NCBI GenBank assembly: GCA_017472735.1
Contig: JAFUOD010000008.1
Coordinates: 1-64,000, forward strand
Reading direction: 5' to 3'
DNA from: Oscillospiraceae bacterium
GTDB taxonomy: Bacteria > Bacillota > Clostridia > Oscillospirales > Ruminococcaceae
DNA length: 64,000 nt
The notes under the pieces were generated by a model that was given only the letters and a program-made list of their open reading frames with translations, made no database searches and was not told the origin of the DNA. This document shows, piece by piece, positions 25,116 through 34,741 of this stretch (the first letter of the stretch is position 1; every line of letters starts with the position of its first letter). The position numbers and the translations under genes are program-made.

Positions 25116-26297
25116 ATGATTAGCACAATGACAACAGATTTTGTAAGAGAACTGCTTGCGGGCGAAGGTGATAAGCTTTATTTCCCCAACGCCGACTGGC
25201 TTTTCCCTAACGGCCTTAAAATCGACCGTGTAATGTTCACCATCCCCGGCCTCGATATCGACGTTTATTGGTACGGCTTTTTAATCGCATTCGGCATGCT
25301 TCTTGCCATGATCTATGGCTTTAAGCGCCTTAGCCAATGGGGTCTCGAGCCTGACCGTTTTACCGACACTGTTTTGGTCGGCTTGGTTGGAGGTATCATC
25401 GGCGCACGACTTTTCTATGTAATCTTCAGTCTCGACAGGTATATGACTGATGAAGGCACTTTCGACCTTGTTGCCGCACTAAGCATCCGAGACGGCGGTC
25501 TTGCCATTTACGGCGGTGTCATCGGCGCACTTATTCTTGGCTGCACCATGGCAAAAATCCGCAAAGTGCACATTCCTGCACTTTTAGACCTCGTAGGCCT
25601 CGGCTTCTTAATAGGTCAGTCTTTAGGCCGCTGGGGCAACTTCTTTAATCAAGAGGCTTTTGGCTCAAAAACCACCCTCCCTTGGGGCATGACAAGTAAG
25701 TCGATAATTAACTATCTCCACTCATTCTATTATCCCGATAGAGTTACTGTCGTCACCGCTGACGCTTTAGATTTAGTCGCTCACCCTTGCTTCCTTTACG
25801 AGTCGCTTTGGTGCCTTGCAGGTCTTGTTCTTTTGCACTTTTATTCAAAGCGCCGCAAGTTCGACGGCGAAATCTTTTTGGGCTATATCGGCTGGTACGG
25901 TTTGGGCAGATTCTGGATCGAAGGACTTAGAACCGACAGCCTTTACATTCCCGGCACCGAATTCCGTGTTTCTCAGGTAATCGCAGGCACCTGTGTGCTT
26001 TTTGCAATCGCTTTAATAGTCTTTGTACGAATGAATATCAAAAAGAACGGATATACCTTATATCGCGATACCGAAGAATCTAAACAGCTTCTTGCTTTAT
26101 ACGAGGAAAAGAAGGTTCAGTCCAAGCGCCGCGGCAAGCACGCCGATGACGAGTGCGACACAATTTTAGACGCTTCCATTATTGCCGAGGATGAAGACGG
26201 CGAAACATTAAAAGAGGATAATGAAGAATCTGAAAATTCAGACGAAGCACCTCTTGTAGCAGAAAACGACGAAATTAAGGAGACAGACAATGACTAA
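25116..26297 (+). CDS. lgt: Prolipoprotein diacylglyceryl transferase
   Basis: Attaches diacylglycerol to the lipobox Cys of pre-lipoproteins at the membrane, the first step of lipoprotein maturation. Seven-span core (about 35-310), with [10 protein letters not shown] and the Lgt signature [13 protein letters not shown]. The chain has an extra hydrophilic, acidic tail (about 325-393) rich in Glu/Asp, longer than usual. AAAGGAGA lies before the ATG. Several lipoproteins in this window are its substrates. Overlaps folD by 8 bp. Confidence 0.95.
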   Translation: MISTMTTDFVRELLAGEGDKLYFPNADWLFPNGLKIDRVMFTIPGLDIDVYWYGFLIAFGMLLAMIYGFKRLSQWGLEPDRFTDTVLVGLVGGIIGARLFYVIFSLDRYMTDEGTFDLVAALSIRDGGLAIYGGVIGALILGCTMAKIRKVHIPALLDLVGLGFLIGQSLGRWGNFFNQEAFGSKTTLPWGMTSKSIINYLHSFYYPDRVTVVTADALDLVAHPCFLYESLWCLAGLVLLHFYSKRRKFDGEIFLGYIGWYGLGRFWIEGLRTDSLYIPGTEFRVSQVIAGTCVLFAIALIVFVRMNIKKNGYTLYRDTEESKQLLALYEEKKVQSKRRGKHADDECDTILDASIIAEDEDGETLKEDNEESENSDEAPLVAENDEIKETDND

Positions 26298-27144
26298 TAT
26301 CATCAACGGTAAAGAAATTTCAGCCTCGGTTAAAGAAAGAATCAGACTTGAAACCGAAAAGCTTTTTAACGAAACAGGCGTAAAGCCCGGACTTGCTGTA
26401 ATCATCGTAGGCGATGATCCCGCTTCGAGAATTTATGTAAACAACAAAAAGAAAGCCTGCTCCGACATCGGCTTCAACTCGTGGGAATATGCCTTGCCTG
26501 CCGAAACCACCGAAGCCGAGCTTTTAGAGCTTATCAACAAGCTTAATAATGATAACAGCGTGCACGGCATTTTGTGTCAGCTTCCTTTGCCCAAGCATTT
26601 AGATGAAAAGACAGTTATCGACGCGATCGACCCCAAAAAAGACGTTGACGCTTTCCATCCCGTAAACGTAGGTAAGATCATGATAGGTGATTACGATTTC
26701 CTTCCCTGCACCCCTGCCGGTGTTATGGAACTTATTCACTCAACAGGCGTAAGCGTTTCGGGCAAGAAGTGTGTTGTTGTCGGCAGGAGTAACATCGTCG
26801 GCAAGCCCATGGCAATGCTTTTGCTGCACGAAAGCGGCACTGTTACCATCTGCCACTCCCGCACCAAAGATTTGGCTGCTGAATGCCGTGAAGCCGATAT
26901 TTTGGTGGTTGCAACAGGCGTTGCAAAAATGGTTAACGGCGACATGGTCAAAGAAGGTGCAGTTGTAATTGACGTTGGCATGGACAGAGACGAAAACGGC
27001 AAGCTCTGCGGCGACGTTGATTTCGACTCCGTTGCTCCCAAGGCTTCGTTCATCACCCCCGTCCCCGGCGGCGTTGGCCCCATGACCATTGCAATGCTCA
27101 TGTCCAACACATTAACAGCTTGCAAAATCGCAATATGCAAATAA
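26290..27144 (+). CDS. folD: Bifunctional methylenetetrahydrofolate dehydrogenase/cyclohydrolase
   Basis: Converts 5,10-methylene-THF to 10-formyl-THF for purines and formyl-Met-tRNA. Catalytic Tyr-x3-Lys appears in YVNNKKKAC (about 50-58); the conserved [12 protein letters not shown] and [11 protein letters not shown] follow; the NADP fold has [28 protein letters not shown] closes the protein. 284 residues, typical. Coupled to lgt. Confidence 0.96.
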   Translation: MTNIINGKEISASVKERIRLETEKLFNETGVKPGLAVIIVGDDPASRIYVNNKKKACSDIGFNSWEYALPAETTEAELLELINKLNNDNSVHGILCQLPLPKHLDEKTVIDAIDPKKDVDAFHPVNVGKIMIGDYDFLPCTPAGVMELIHSTGVSVSGKKCVVVGRSNIVGKPMAMLLLHESGTVTICHSRTKDLAAECREADILVVATGVAKMVNGDMVKEGAVVIDVGMDRDENGKLCGDVDFDSVAPKASFITPVPGGVGPMTIAMLMSNTLTACKIAICK

Positions 27145-27149
27145 ATAAT

Positions 27150-27182
27150 AACCCCGTCGGGCACCAAAAGCTCGGCGGGGTT
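27150..27182. terminator. Bidirectional terminator folD / anion permease
   Basis: 13-bp stem AACCCCGTCGGGC (27150-27162) / GCTCGGCGGGGTT (27170-27182). Confidence 0.85.
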
Positions 27183-27191
27183 GCTTTATTT

Positions 27192-28298
27192 TTATCTTTT
27201 AATTGCCATCATCGTGCCTGTAAGCAGAATTAAAAAAGCAAAGTTAACTATCGAAAATTCACCAATATACTTAAGCGTCTTGCGAGGGTTGTGCTTAACA
27301 TATTCCCTTAATGTTATAAGGCTTGCCAATGAGGCAATCAGTGTGCCTACACCGCCAATGTTAACGCCCACAAGCAGGTCAGCATAGTCTTCTGTAAACT
27401 GTGACAAAAGAATTGCCGAAGGTACATTACTAATAAACTGACAAGATAAAACGCTGAACAAAAGTGTGTTTTTCTCAAGCAGAATTGACATAATATTGCT
27501 CACAGCGTCAATTCTTGCCATATTGCCGGAAAAAACAAAGAAGAAAACAAATGTCAGAAGTAACGGGTAATCAACTGCCTTGAGCGCATTTCTGTCAGTA
27601 AACCAAAGCGCCAAAGGTATAACAATTAGGCCGGTCCAATAGGGGATGCCTCTGAAAACTATTGCAATTGAAAAAGCAAATAGAATTAAATAAAACGAGG
27701 TTTTCTTCCAATTAAGCCTGGGTATCTGTTGTTCAAGTTTTAACGGCTCGGGACGAATTAAAAAGCAGCAAGCAGTTATAATAACTATTGATATTATAAA
27801 CGGCAAAGCCATTATTGAAACAAACTCACCGTTAGGTATCGAGAATTTAGTATATAAGTACAGATTCTGAGGGTTACCAAAAGGTGTCAACATTCCGCCA
27901 AGGTTAGCGGCAACGTTTTGCAAAATAAAAGTGAACGCCATATATTTCTCTTTGCCTGTTGTAGACAGCACCAAATAACCCAGTGGCAAAAACGTTAAAA
28001 GCGCCATGTCATTCGCAATAAGCATTGAACCGATAAAAGTTATGTAAACAAGCGCTATAACGCAAAGCCTTACGTTTTTAAAATGCTCAACAATCTTTTC
28101 TGCCAATATGTAAAAGAAGTTTACGTCTTTAAGCGCACATACAACCGCCAAAACGCAGAACAAGCAGGTAAGCGTCTTGAAATCAAAATATCCAAAATAT
28201 TCTTTATCTATAGGTACAAAAAAGCAGGTGATAAGTGCCGCTAAAAATGCAATACACATCACAATGTTCTTTTTTATGAAATTTTTAACTAAAACCAT
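27192..28298 (-). CDS. SLC13/CitMHS-like anion permease
   Basis: About 10-11 membrane spans over about 370 residues, in the ion-transporter superfamily that includes SLC13 and ArsB. Half-repeats are marked by SMLIANDMALLTFLPLGYL and CQFISNVPSAILLSQF, and GGMLTPFGNPQNLYLY is the family's re-entrant loop. Substrate may be a dicarboxylate or another anion. I prefer the ATG at 28298; a GTG at 28307 sits very close to the GAGGAA ribosome site. Monocistronic. Confidence 0.82.
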   Translation of the reverse strand: MVLVKNFIKKNIVMCIAFLAALITCFFVPIDKEYFGYFDFKTLTCLFCVLAVVCALKDVNFFYILAEKIVEHFKNVRLCVIALVYITFIGSMLIANDMALLTFLPLGYLVLSTTGKEKYMAFTFILQNVAANLGGMLTPFGNPQNLYLYTKFSIPNGEFVSIMALPFIISIVIITACCFLIRPEPLKLEQQIPRLNWKKTSFYLILFAFSIAIVFRGIPYWTGLIVIPLALWFTDRNALKAVDYPLLLTFVFFFVFSGNMARIDAVSNIMSILLEKNTLLFSVLSCQFISNVPSAILLSQFTEDYADLLVGVNIGGVGTLIASLASLITLREYVKHNPRKTLKYIGEFSIVNFAFLILLTGTMMAIKR

Positions 28299-28464
28299 TT
28301 TTCTCACGCTTCCTCGTGTTGACTTATCAGCTATTATAATGTATTATTTAATCAATCACGAACTTAATAAATGTAGCACAACAAAGGCTTTCAGTCAATT
28401 ATTAATCTGAACATTTTTTATTGATATTTTATAGAAAAAATCAGCAAAAATTGTGAAAACCCCC

Positions 28465-28618
28465 TTTACATTTTCACCGGTTTATGATAAACTATCTAAG
28501 GTTGTGCTTGTCACACCAAAAAATACCGCATACGCAGACTGCGGAGTAAGCCGCCAAGCGGAATATACCCACCGCCGCCTATGTTGACGGAAAATAATTA
28601 AGAAAGAGGTATACAAAA
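28465..28618 (+). promoter_or_regulatory. rpsO promoter and structured leader
   Basis: Promoter TTTACA (28465-28470), 17-bp spacer, TAAACT (28488-28493). The leader of about 120 nt folds into adjacent hairpins CCGCA/TGCGG (28526-28544) and CCGC/GCGG (28551-28561), followed by a GC-rich CCGCCGCC...CGG segment. Such leaders bind S15 in other bacteria and repress rpsO; the same role is likely here but unproven. Apart from this, 28308-28464 is AT-rich with no clear signal. Confidence 0.55.
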
Positions 28619-28885
28619 ATGTTACTCAAAGACGAAAAGACAGCTATTATCGAAGCTAACAGACTTTCCGAGACCGATACCGGTTCGCCCGAAGTTCAGA
28701 TCGCTATCCTCACCAAGAGAATTTCCGATCTTACCGAGCATCTCAAGGCTCACAAGAACGACCACCACTCCCGCCGCGGTCTTCTTAAGATGGTAGGCCG
28801 CCGTCGTAACCTTCTCAACTACTTGATGAAGAACGACATCAACCGTTACAGAGCAATCATCGAAAAGCTCGGCCTCAGAAAGTAA
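28619..28885 (+). CDS. rpsO: 30S ribosomal protein S15
   Basis: Primary 16S rRNA-binding protein of the platform. 88 residues with the S15 signatures [15 protein letters not shown] and [15 protein letters not shown]. Ribosome site GAAAGAGG. Followed, as in most bacteria, by pnp. Confidence 0.97.
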   Translation: MLLKDEKTAIIEANRLSETDTGSPEVQIAILTKRISDLTEHLKAHKNDHHSRRGLLKMVGRRRNLLNYLMKNDINRYRAIIEKLGLRK

Positions 28886-28907
28886 TTTTAAAACCAATGC
28901 ATTCAAT

Positions 28908-29015
28908 AAGGCAGTTGTACCCTAAGTGCTTCTGCCTTTTGATGTATTTTCAGGCAGTGCGTTTTTTAGTAATAATTTAAGCTTTTTAGGGTTTTAAACG
29001 GTTTAAATTATTGCT
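28908..29015 (+). promoter_or_regulatory. Hairpins between rpsO and pnp
   Basis: First stem AAGGCAG (28908-28914) / CTGCCTT (28932-28938), terminator-like. Second stem 13 bp, AGTAATAATTTAA (28968-28980) / TTAAATTATTGCT (29003-29015). The second resembles the RNase-processed hairpin that lets PNPase control its own mRNA in other bacteria. Confidence 0.6.
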
Positions 29016-29077
29016 AAAACTCCTGCTTGAAGATACTTTAATCAAAAAAGTAAATCAAATTAAGGAGGACAAAATTT

Positions 29078-31219
29078 ATGGCAATGTCAGAAATCAAAAC
29101 ATTCGACAAGTACAGAAAATTTGAAACCACATTTGCAGGCAGACCTTTGGTTGTTGAAACAGGCAAGACCTGTGAGCTTTCCAACGGTTCATGCTGGGTA
29201 CACTACGGCGAAACCGTTGTAATGGCAAACGTTACAGCATCTGTTAAGCCTCGTGAGGGCGTAGACTTCTTCCCTTTGTCCGTTGACTTCGAGGAAAAGC
29301 TCTATTCCGTCGGCAGAATTCCCGGTTCCTTCACCAAGCGTGAGGGCAAGCCTACCGACAAGGCAATTCTCACTTCCCGTATGGTCGACAGACCTATCCG
29401 TCCTTTGTTCCCCAAGGATATGAGAAACGACGTAAGCGTTGTTATGACGGTTATGGCTGTTGATCCCGATTGCTCACCCGAAATTACAGGCATGCTTGCA
29501 GCATCCATCGCAATTTCCATTTCCGATATTCCGTGGGCAGGTCCCATCGCAGGCATCAGCGTTGGTTTGGTCGATGACGAGATCGTTTTAAACCCCACCC
29601 TTGCACAAAGAGCTAAGAATCACTTAAACCTCACCGTTGCAGGTACTATGGAAAAGATCGTTATGATCGAAGCAGGTGCTGACGAAGTTGACGATGAAAC
29701 CATGCTCGAGGCTATCAAGACCGGTCACAAGGAAATTCAGAAGATGGTGGAATTCATCAACACCATCAAGGCAGAGATCGGCAAGCCCAAGTTCGAATTT
29801 GAATCTCAGGAAGTTGACCACGACCTCTTTGAAGCTATTGAAGAAATGGCTGCTGAAGATGTTAAGGTTGCACTTGATACCGATGATAAGAACGTTCGCG
29901 AAGCAAGACTTCAGCCTATTAAAGATGCTATCCACGAAAGATTTGACGCTGAATATGAAGACAAGATCGCTATGATCGACGAATGTATCTACAAGCTTCA
30001 AAAGAAGATCGTTCGTAACTGGCTTTACGAGGGCAAGCGTGTAGACGGCAGAAGTCTCGACCAGATTAGACCCCTTAGCTCCGAAGTAGGACTTTTGCCC
30101 AGAGTTCACGGCTCGGGTCTCTTTACTCGCGGACAGACTCAGGTTCTTTCTATCGTAACCTTGGGCCCTGTTTCCGATTGCCAGAAGCTCGACGGACTTG
30201 ATGAAGAAACCGAAAAGAGATATATCCACCACTACAACTTCCCCAGCTACTCTGTTGGCGAAACCAAGCCCTCTCGCGGCCCCGGCAGACGTGAAGTAGG
30301 TCACGGTGCTTTGGCTGAAAAGGCACTTGTTCCTGTTTTGCCCTCTGTTGAAGAGTTCCCTTATGCTATCCGCGTTGTATCCGAGGTTCTTTCCTCTAAC
30401 GGCTCCACCTCTCAGGGCTCTATCTGCGGCTCTACCTTGGCTCTTATGGATGCCGGCGTTCCTCTTAAGGCACCCGTTGCAGGCATTTCCTGCGGTCTTA
30501 TCACCAAGGATGACGGCAGCTTTGCAACAATGGTAGATATTCAGGGACTTGAAGACTTCTTCGGCGATATGGACTTTAAAGTAGGCGGCACCAAAAAGGG
30601 TATCACTGCAATCCAGGTTGATATTAAGGTTGACGGCTTGACCTATGAAATTATTGAAGAAGCATTCGCTAAAACTCACAAGGCTCGTGATTACATCCTT
30701 GATGAGATCATGCTTAAGGCTATTGCCGAGCCCAGAGCACAGGTTTCCAAGTGGGCACCCAAAATGCTTACTACAAAGGTTCCTGTTGATAAGATCCGTG
30801 AAGTTATCGGTTCCGGCGGCAAGGTTATCCAAAAGATATCTGCTGACTGCGAAGTAAAGATCGACATCAACGACGACGGTAACGTATTCGTTTCCGGTAT
30901 CGACCTTGAAAAGGCGCAGGCTGCAATCAACATTATCAACACCATTGCATTTGACCCCGAAATCGGCTCTATTTTTAAAGGCAAGGTCGTTCGCCTTATG
31001 AACTTCGGCGCATTCGTTGAGATTGCTCCCGGTAAGGACGGTCTTGTTCACATCTCCAAGCTCGATTTGCAAAGAGTTGAAAAGGTTGAAGACGTTGTAA
31101 CCATCGGTGATGAAATTTTGGTTAAGGTTGTCGAGATAGACGACCAGGGCAGAATCAATCTTTCCCGTAAGGATGCTTTACTCGACCTTCAGGCAAAGAA
31201 GAACGCTGAAAACAAGTAA
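29078..31219 (+). CDS. pnp: Polyribonucleotide nucleotidyltransferase
   Basis: 3'-5' phosphorolytic exoribonuclease and RNA-tailing enzyme. Two RNase PH domains (about 10-230 and 320-545), a KH domain with IREVIGSGGKVIQKI and an S1 domain from about 620 (GSIFKGKVVRLMNFGAFV). 713 residues is standard. TTAAGGAGGAC precedes the ATG. Follows rpsO after a processed spacer. Confidence 0.97.
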   Translation: MAMSEIKTFDKYRKFETTFAGRPLVVETGKTCELSNGSCWVHYGETVVMANVTASVKPREGVDFFPLSVDFEEKLYSVGRIPGSFTKREGKPTDKAILTSRMVDRPIRPLFPKDMRNDVSVVMTVMAVDPDCSPEITGMLAASIAISISDIPWAGPIAGISVGLVDDEIVLNPTLAQRAKNHLNLTVAGTMEKIVMIEAGADEVDDETMLEAIKTGHKEIQKMVEFINTIKAEIGKPKFEFESQEVDHDLFEAIEEMAAEDVKVALDTDDKNVREARLQPIKDAIHERFDAEYEDKIAMIDECIYKLQKKIVRNWLYEGKRVDGRSLDQIRPLSSEVGLLPRVHGSGLFTRGQTQVLSIVTLGPVSDCQKLDGLDEETEKRYIHHYNFPSYSVGETKPSRGPGRREVGHGALAEKALVPVLPSVEEFPYAIRVVSEVLSSNGSTSQGSICGSTLALMDAGVPLKAPVAGISCGLITKDDGSFATMVDIQGLEDFFGDMDFKVGGTKKGITAIQVDIKVDGLTYEIIEEAFAKTHKARDYILDEIMLKAIAEPRAQVSKWAPKMLTTKVPVDKIREVIGSGGKVIQKISADCEVKIDINDDGNVFVSGIDLEKAQAAINIINTIAFDPEIGSIFKGKVVRLMNFGAFVEIAPGKDGLVHISKLDLQRVEKVEDVVTIGDEILVKVVEIDDQGRINLSRKDALLDLQAKKNAENK

Positions 31220-31230
31220 TAAATAAATTA

Positions 31231-31266
31231 ACCGCTCAGGGTGTTGCACCTTGAGCGGTATTTTTG
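31231..31266 (+). terminator. pnp terminator
   Basis: Perfect 13-bp stem ACCGCTCAGGGTG / CACCTTGAGCGGT with one G-T pair, T run after. Confidence 0.9.
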
Positions 31267-31297
31267 TATAATAAAGGATAGAAAAGGAGAATTCTAT

Positions 31298-31876
31298 ATG
31301 AAAAGATCGTTTGAAACTCTACCCGAAGGCTACACCGAGATATATTCTGTGAACCTGCAAGAGGATAAAAAGCTTGCTGTAATAATCAACATTTTGTCTT
31401 TGCTGATTGGTGCTGTTATGCTTGCTTTGGTTGCTCCGTTTGTTCCGTTAAGTACGCTTTTTGACTCAAAAGATTCGTCTGCATACGCCGCTCTCGTGTT
31501 AATTGTGTCAATGATTTTGTATATAATTCTGCACGAGGCTGTTCACGGCATAACAATGAAGTATTTTGGCTGCAAAAAGGTCCGATACGGTTTCACCGGG
31601 TTATATGCTTTTGCCGGCTGTGACGATTATTTTGATAAGTGCAGCTACATAATCATCGCTCTTGCACCCGTTGTTTTGTGGGGCGCTGTGCTTGCAATAC
31701 TCAGTTTTATTGTACCAACAAGCTATTTTTGGGTGGTTTACTTAATTCAGATCACGAATATCAGCGGTGCAGCAGGCGATTTCTTTGTAACTGCAAAGTT
31801 TTCAAAAATGCCCAAAGATATTTTAGTGCGAGATAGCGGTGTTGGAATGACTGTATACTCTAAAGAACAGATTTAA
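31298..31876 (+). CDS. DUF3267-type membrane zincin
   Basis: 192-residue membrane protein with four to five spans and a zinc motif HEAVH (about residue 81-85, in ILHEAVHGITMKYFG), characteristic of DUF3267 putative metalloproteases, which resemble site-2-type proteases. A second conserved stretch is YAFAGCDDYF. Start at ATG 31298 with AAAAGGAGAA; the ORF extends further but through the pnp terminator. Role unknown; it could process membrane-bound regulators. Confidence 0.8.
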   Translation: MKRSFETLPEGYTEIYSVNLQEDKKLAVIINILSLLIGAVMLALVAPFVPLSTLFDSKDSSAYAALVLIVSMILYIILHEAVHGITMKYFGCKKVRYGFTGLYAFAGCDDYFDKCSYIIIALAPVVLWGAVLAILSFIVPTSYFWVVYLIQITNISGAAGDFFVTAKFSKMPKDILVRDSGVGMTVYSKEQI

Positions 31877-31961
31877 TACGTTAGCCGTTTTTGGTCTTAC
31901 TGATTTCATTTTTGCATATATCAAAAGTAATAATATATAGTCGTTAGTTAGGAGGTTACAG

Positions 31962-32711
31962 ATGAATCAGCTTTGCCACCAAGAATATATCCGTGTTGTA
32001 GACGGTGCAAAAACTGCTGTTTTATGTATCCACGGCATTGTCGGCTCGCCGAATCACTTCAGAGAAATTATTCCTCTGCTGCCCGAGGATTGGTCTGTTT
32101 ATTGCATCATGCTCGATGGCCACGGCAAAAGGGTAGAGGACTTTTCGGAAACCTCAATGGAAAAGTGGAAGATTCAAGTGGCTGAAGTTCTTCACAAACT
32201 CTGCTATCAATATGAAAATGTCATAATCGTCGCTCACTCAATGGGCACACTTCTTGCGTTAAATGAATCGCAAAAACACCCTGACAGAATCAATAAGATG
32301 ATACTTCTTGCCGTTCCGCTAAAGGTATATGTTCATCCTTCGCTTATGTCCAGCTCGATGAAGCTTGTTTTCGATAGAATTAATGAAGATGATGTTATTG
32401 ATATCGCCACCCGTGATGCCTGCAGTGTTGAGCCGGATAAACAAATTTGGAAATACCTTGGCTGGATCCCTCGGTTCTTAGAATTGTTCGAGCTTATCCG
32501 CGATACAAGAAAAATTATTCCCGAAATTTCTGTTCCCACTTATGTGTTCCAGTCTAAAAACGATGAACTTGTTCTGTACTCTGCAAAGGAGTATTTAAAA
32601 GGTAACGCCAATATCAAGGTGCAAACACTTGAAAATTCGGGCCATTTCTATTACAGCCCCACTGATGAAGCCTATCTGCACGCACAAATAAAAGAAATAT
32701 TAGGTATATAA
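31962..32711 (+). CDS. Alpha/beta hydrolase (carboxylesterase/monoglyceride lipase-like)
   Basis: 249-residue serine hydrolase. LCIHGIVGSPNHF holds the oxyanion loop, nucleophile Ser in VAHSMGTLLAL (about residue 94), acid Asp near QSKNDELV (about 203) and His in NSGHFYY (about 229). This matches EstD/YvaK-type carboxylesterases acting on short acyl esters. TTAGGAGG ribosome site. Single gene with its own terminator. Confidence 0.88.
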   Translation: MNQLCHQEYIRVVDGAKTAVLCIHGIVGSPNHFREIIPLLPEDWSVYCIMLDGHGKRVEDFSETSMEKWKIQVAEVLHKLCYQYENVIIVAHSMGTLLALNESQKHPDRINKMILLAVPLKVYVHPSLMSSSMKLVFDRINEDDVIDIATRDACSVEPDKQIWKYLGWIPRFLELFELIRDTRKIIPEISVPTYVFQSKNDELVLYSAKEYLKGNANIKVQTLENSGHFYYSPTDEAYLHAQIKEILGI

Positions 32712-32735
32712 AAAGCACCCAAAAGGGTGCTTTTT
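32710..32735 (+). terminator. Terminator of the hydrolase gene
   Basis: Perfect 11-bp stem AAAAAGCACCC / GGGTGCTTTTT with AAAA loop. Confidence 0.93.
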
Positions 32736-32740
32736 GCAAC

Positions 32741-32820
32741 AGATGCTGCCCTAACGCGCTCGGCACGGTGCGGCACTCGTCCTCTTGCGAGGACCACGCC
32801 GCACCACGCCTCGCCCCTCA
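32741..32820. repeat. GC-rich intergenic island 3
   Basis: Contains a two-level hairpin: outer GGTGCGGC (32767-32774) / GCCGCACC (32798-32805) and inner GTCCTC (32779-32784) / GAGGAC (32789-32794), all perfect. Family words CGCTCGGCAC and CACGCCTCGCC flank it. Lies between two terminators of convergent genes. Confidence 0.6.
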
Positions 32821-32825
32821 ACAAA

Positions 32826-32852
32826 AAAGACTGCCCGAAAAAGGCAGTCTTT
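32826..32852 (-). terminator. Terminator of the lipoprotein gene
   Basis: Perfect 10-bp stem AAAGACTGCC / GGCAGTCTTT; a T-run follows on the minus strand. Confidence 0.9.
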
Positions 32853-32860
32853 CAATTTTT

Positions 32861-33373
32861 TCATTCACCCACAGTAATAATCTCAAACTCGGCAAAGGTA
32901 ATCTTCATTCCGCTGTCGCCCAGCTCAAGCGTTAAAGGAATACCGTTTTTGTCAAGAGTCAAAGCAAAGCTCATGCCGTCAATCTCACCCGAGGCAAAAT
33001 CGGTCGTCTCGCCCTCAACAACACTCAGCTCAGTCGGCACAATTCTGTCAATTGATTTCGTCAGCATCGAAACAACCGACCCTACAGGGAACTTCTCGGT
33101 ATCGAAAGTGAAGTGCAAACCGTTAAACGAGATCTCAATTTCGTCGCCCTCAACCGTAAAGATAAGCCCCTTTACAGCATCAGGCGCCAAGAATTCAACT
33201 CTCCATTGGCTGTCAGCATAGCGCTCAACCACAGCTTCATAAACCATGTCGTCGAATTCAATCTGCGCTGTTGCACAAAACATTGGCGGCAACGCACTTT
33301 TAGAGGTGCCTGTTACATCGCAACCGCAAAATAAAACCAAAACCGATAAAAATAAAATTGCTAATCTTTTCAA
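32861..33373 (-). CDS. Uncharacterised lipoprotein
   Basis: 170 residues. Lipoprotein signal MKRLAILFLSVLVLFCGC with Cys near 16-18. The rest is beta-rich (ALTLDKNGIPLTLELGDSGM) and resembles LolA-like or DUF-type lipid-binding barrels, but I cannot assign a family. TTG start; TGAGGTAG ribosome site lies over the stop of nnrD, so it is the last gene of the acpS-nnrD operon. Confidence 0.75.
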   Translation of the reverse strand: MKRLAILFLSVLVLFCGCDVTGTSKSALPPMFCATAQIEFDDMVYEAVVERYADSQWRVEFLAPDAVKGLIFTVEGDEIEISFNGLHFTFDTEKFPVGSVVSMLTKSIDRIVPTELSVVEGETTDFASGEIDGMSFALTLDKNGIPLTLELGDSGMKITFAEFEIITVGE

Positions 33374-33375
33374 AT

Positions 33376-34359
33376 CTACCTCAGCCTCTCAATTTTCTTG
33401 AAAAGCATAGGCAGACAATCCAAAATGTCGCTTGCAAGCATTCCTGTGCGTGAGGTCCTTTTTGAGACTTCTTCACAGCCAACCCCCAAAACCGTAACGC
33501 CAAGTCTTGCCGCTGTGTCGGGCGTATATCCCTGCGCCAAAAACGAGGCTATAAGTCCTGCAAGCAGGTCACCGCTGCCTCCCTTTGCAAGCCCATCGTT
33601 ACCGCAAAGCGATAAGTAAGCCTTGTCAGAGGTTGAAATAACCGTTGCCGCCGATTTTGCAACAACCGTCACGCCAAATTCCTTGCACAGCTTTTTGCTA
33701 AGCTCATACCGCTTCGCCAAAGCTTCTTTGGTGTCAACACCGCACAGCCTTGCAAGCTCGGCAGGGTGAGGGGTTAAAACAATGTCCGTCTTTGCCTTTC
33801 TAAGCAATTCTATGCATGTACTAAGGGCATTTATTCCGTCTGCGTCAATAATTATCGGACAATTTGCTTTTTCTATCACAAGCTCTAAAATTTTCTTAGT
33901 GTCCAAGGTGTTTCTAAGTCCACAGCCAATTAAAACAGCATCTGCCGATTCGATTGCGACTTCGATTCTTTGTAAAGCACATTCGCTTGCCACTATAAAT
34001 CCGTCAGCATTTCTTTCAAGAGGGAGAAGTGTTGCCTCTTTAGCCGCAACACTAAGAGCCAAAGCGCTTGCCTTGGTAGTTATAACCTGCACAAGCCCCA
34101 CCCCCGAGCGCAAAGCTGCAAGAGCTGATATCTGTGCCGCACCCATAAACCTGTCCGAGCCGACAATGCAAACAAGCCTGCCAAACGTTCCCTTGTGTGA
34201 GTTAGGTGAACGCCTTTTGACGAGCTTAAATACTTTACTCTTATTTATGATCTCTATCTCTCCGCCACGTGGCATAATTGCTCTTTTAACAGAGATATCT
34301 TTTTCGAGCGCCCTCTTTTCAGCGGCGTTAAAATCATCAGCACTAATATATCTGCTCAT
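33376..34359 (-). CDS. nnrD: ADP-dependent NAD(P)H-hydrate dehydratase
   Basis: Repairs damaged NAD(P)H hydrates, using ADP. Ribokinase-like core with GTFGRLVCIVGSDRFMGAAQ, a conserved Asp in IIIDADGINAL and the catalytic GNDGLAKGGSGDLLAG. The usual N-terminal epimerase domain (NnrE) is missing: only about 40 residues precede the core, although they look like the end of such a domain. The epimerase must be elsewhere, or the step be spontaneous. Overlaps acpS by 4 bp. Confidence 0.9.
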   Translation of the reverse strand: MSRYISADDFNAAEKRALEKDISVKRAIMPRGGEIEIINKSKVFKLVKRRSPNSHKGTFGRLVCIVGSDRFMGAAQISALAALRSGVGLVQVITTKASALALSVAAKEATLLPLERNADGFIVASECALQRIEVAIESADAVLIGCGLRNTLDTKKILELVIEKANCPIIIDADGINALSTCIELLRKAKTDIVLTPHPAELARLCGVDTKEALAKRYELSKKLCKEFGVTVVAKSAATVISTSDKAYLSLCGNDGLAKGGSGDLLAGLIASFLAQGYTPDTAARLGVTVLGVGCEEVSKRTSRTGMLASDILDCLPMLFKKIERLR

Positions 34360-34715
34360 TTTATCTCGTTTGCAATAACGATTGCTGTCGCAACACTGTC
34401 GGTGTGTGTAATGCTTACCGAAAACTCCAAGCCCTTTGCAACCTCTTTAGCTCTGCCCGAAAGTTCAAGATAAGGTGCCCCCAAGCTGTCTCTTAAAACA
34501 GATATCTCGTTCAAAGCAAAACCTCTTACCCCTGTACCAAGAGCTTTTGAGAAAGCCTCTTTAGCTGCAAAATTTGCCGCCGCCGATGGAACCATGTTCT
34601 TTTTAACAGCCAAAAAAACTCTTTCCTTAAGCGAATATACCTTCTCGGTAAAGCCGTTAATCTCAAGGCTTTTTTCAATTCGTGCCAGCTCAACAGTGTC
34701 AATTCCAACTCTCAT
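34356..34715 (-). CDS. acpS: Holo-[acyl-carrier-protein] synthase
   Basis: Transfers 4'-phosphopantetheine from CoA to apo-ACP. 119 residues. RVGIDTVELARIEKSL holds the metal-binding Asp, NFAAKEAFSKALGTG the catalytic Glu/Lys. The acpS-nnrD pairing is widespread in Firmicutes. Confidence 0.94.
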   Translation of the reverse strand: MRVGIDTVELARIEKSLEINGFTEKVYSLKERVFLAVKKNMVPSAAANFAAKEAFSKALGTGVRGFALNEISVLRDSLGAPYLELSGRAKEVAKGLEFSVSITHTDSVATAIVIANEIK

Positions 34716-34741
34716 GTCTTATAAATCCTTTACAAGTCGTC

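Noticed and set aside
29624-31072. Long open frame (482 codons) on the minus strand inside pnp
   Set aside because: It is antisense to the well-conserved PNPase, shows no family motif and has no ribosome site; it results from codon bias of pnp.
32727-33221. 164-codon plus-strand frame opposite the lipoprotein
   Set aside because: Starts inside a terminator and island; the minus-strand lipoprotein with its lipobox is more credible.
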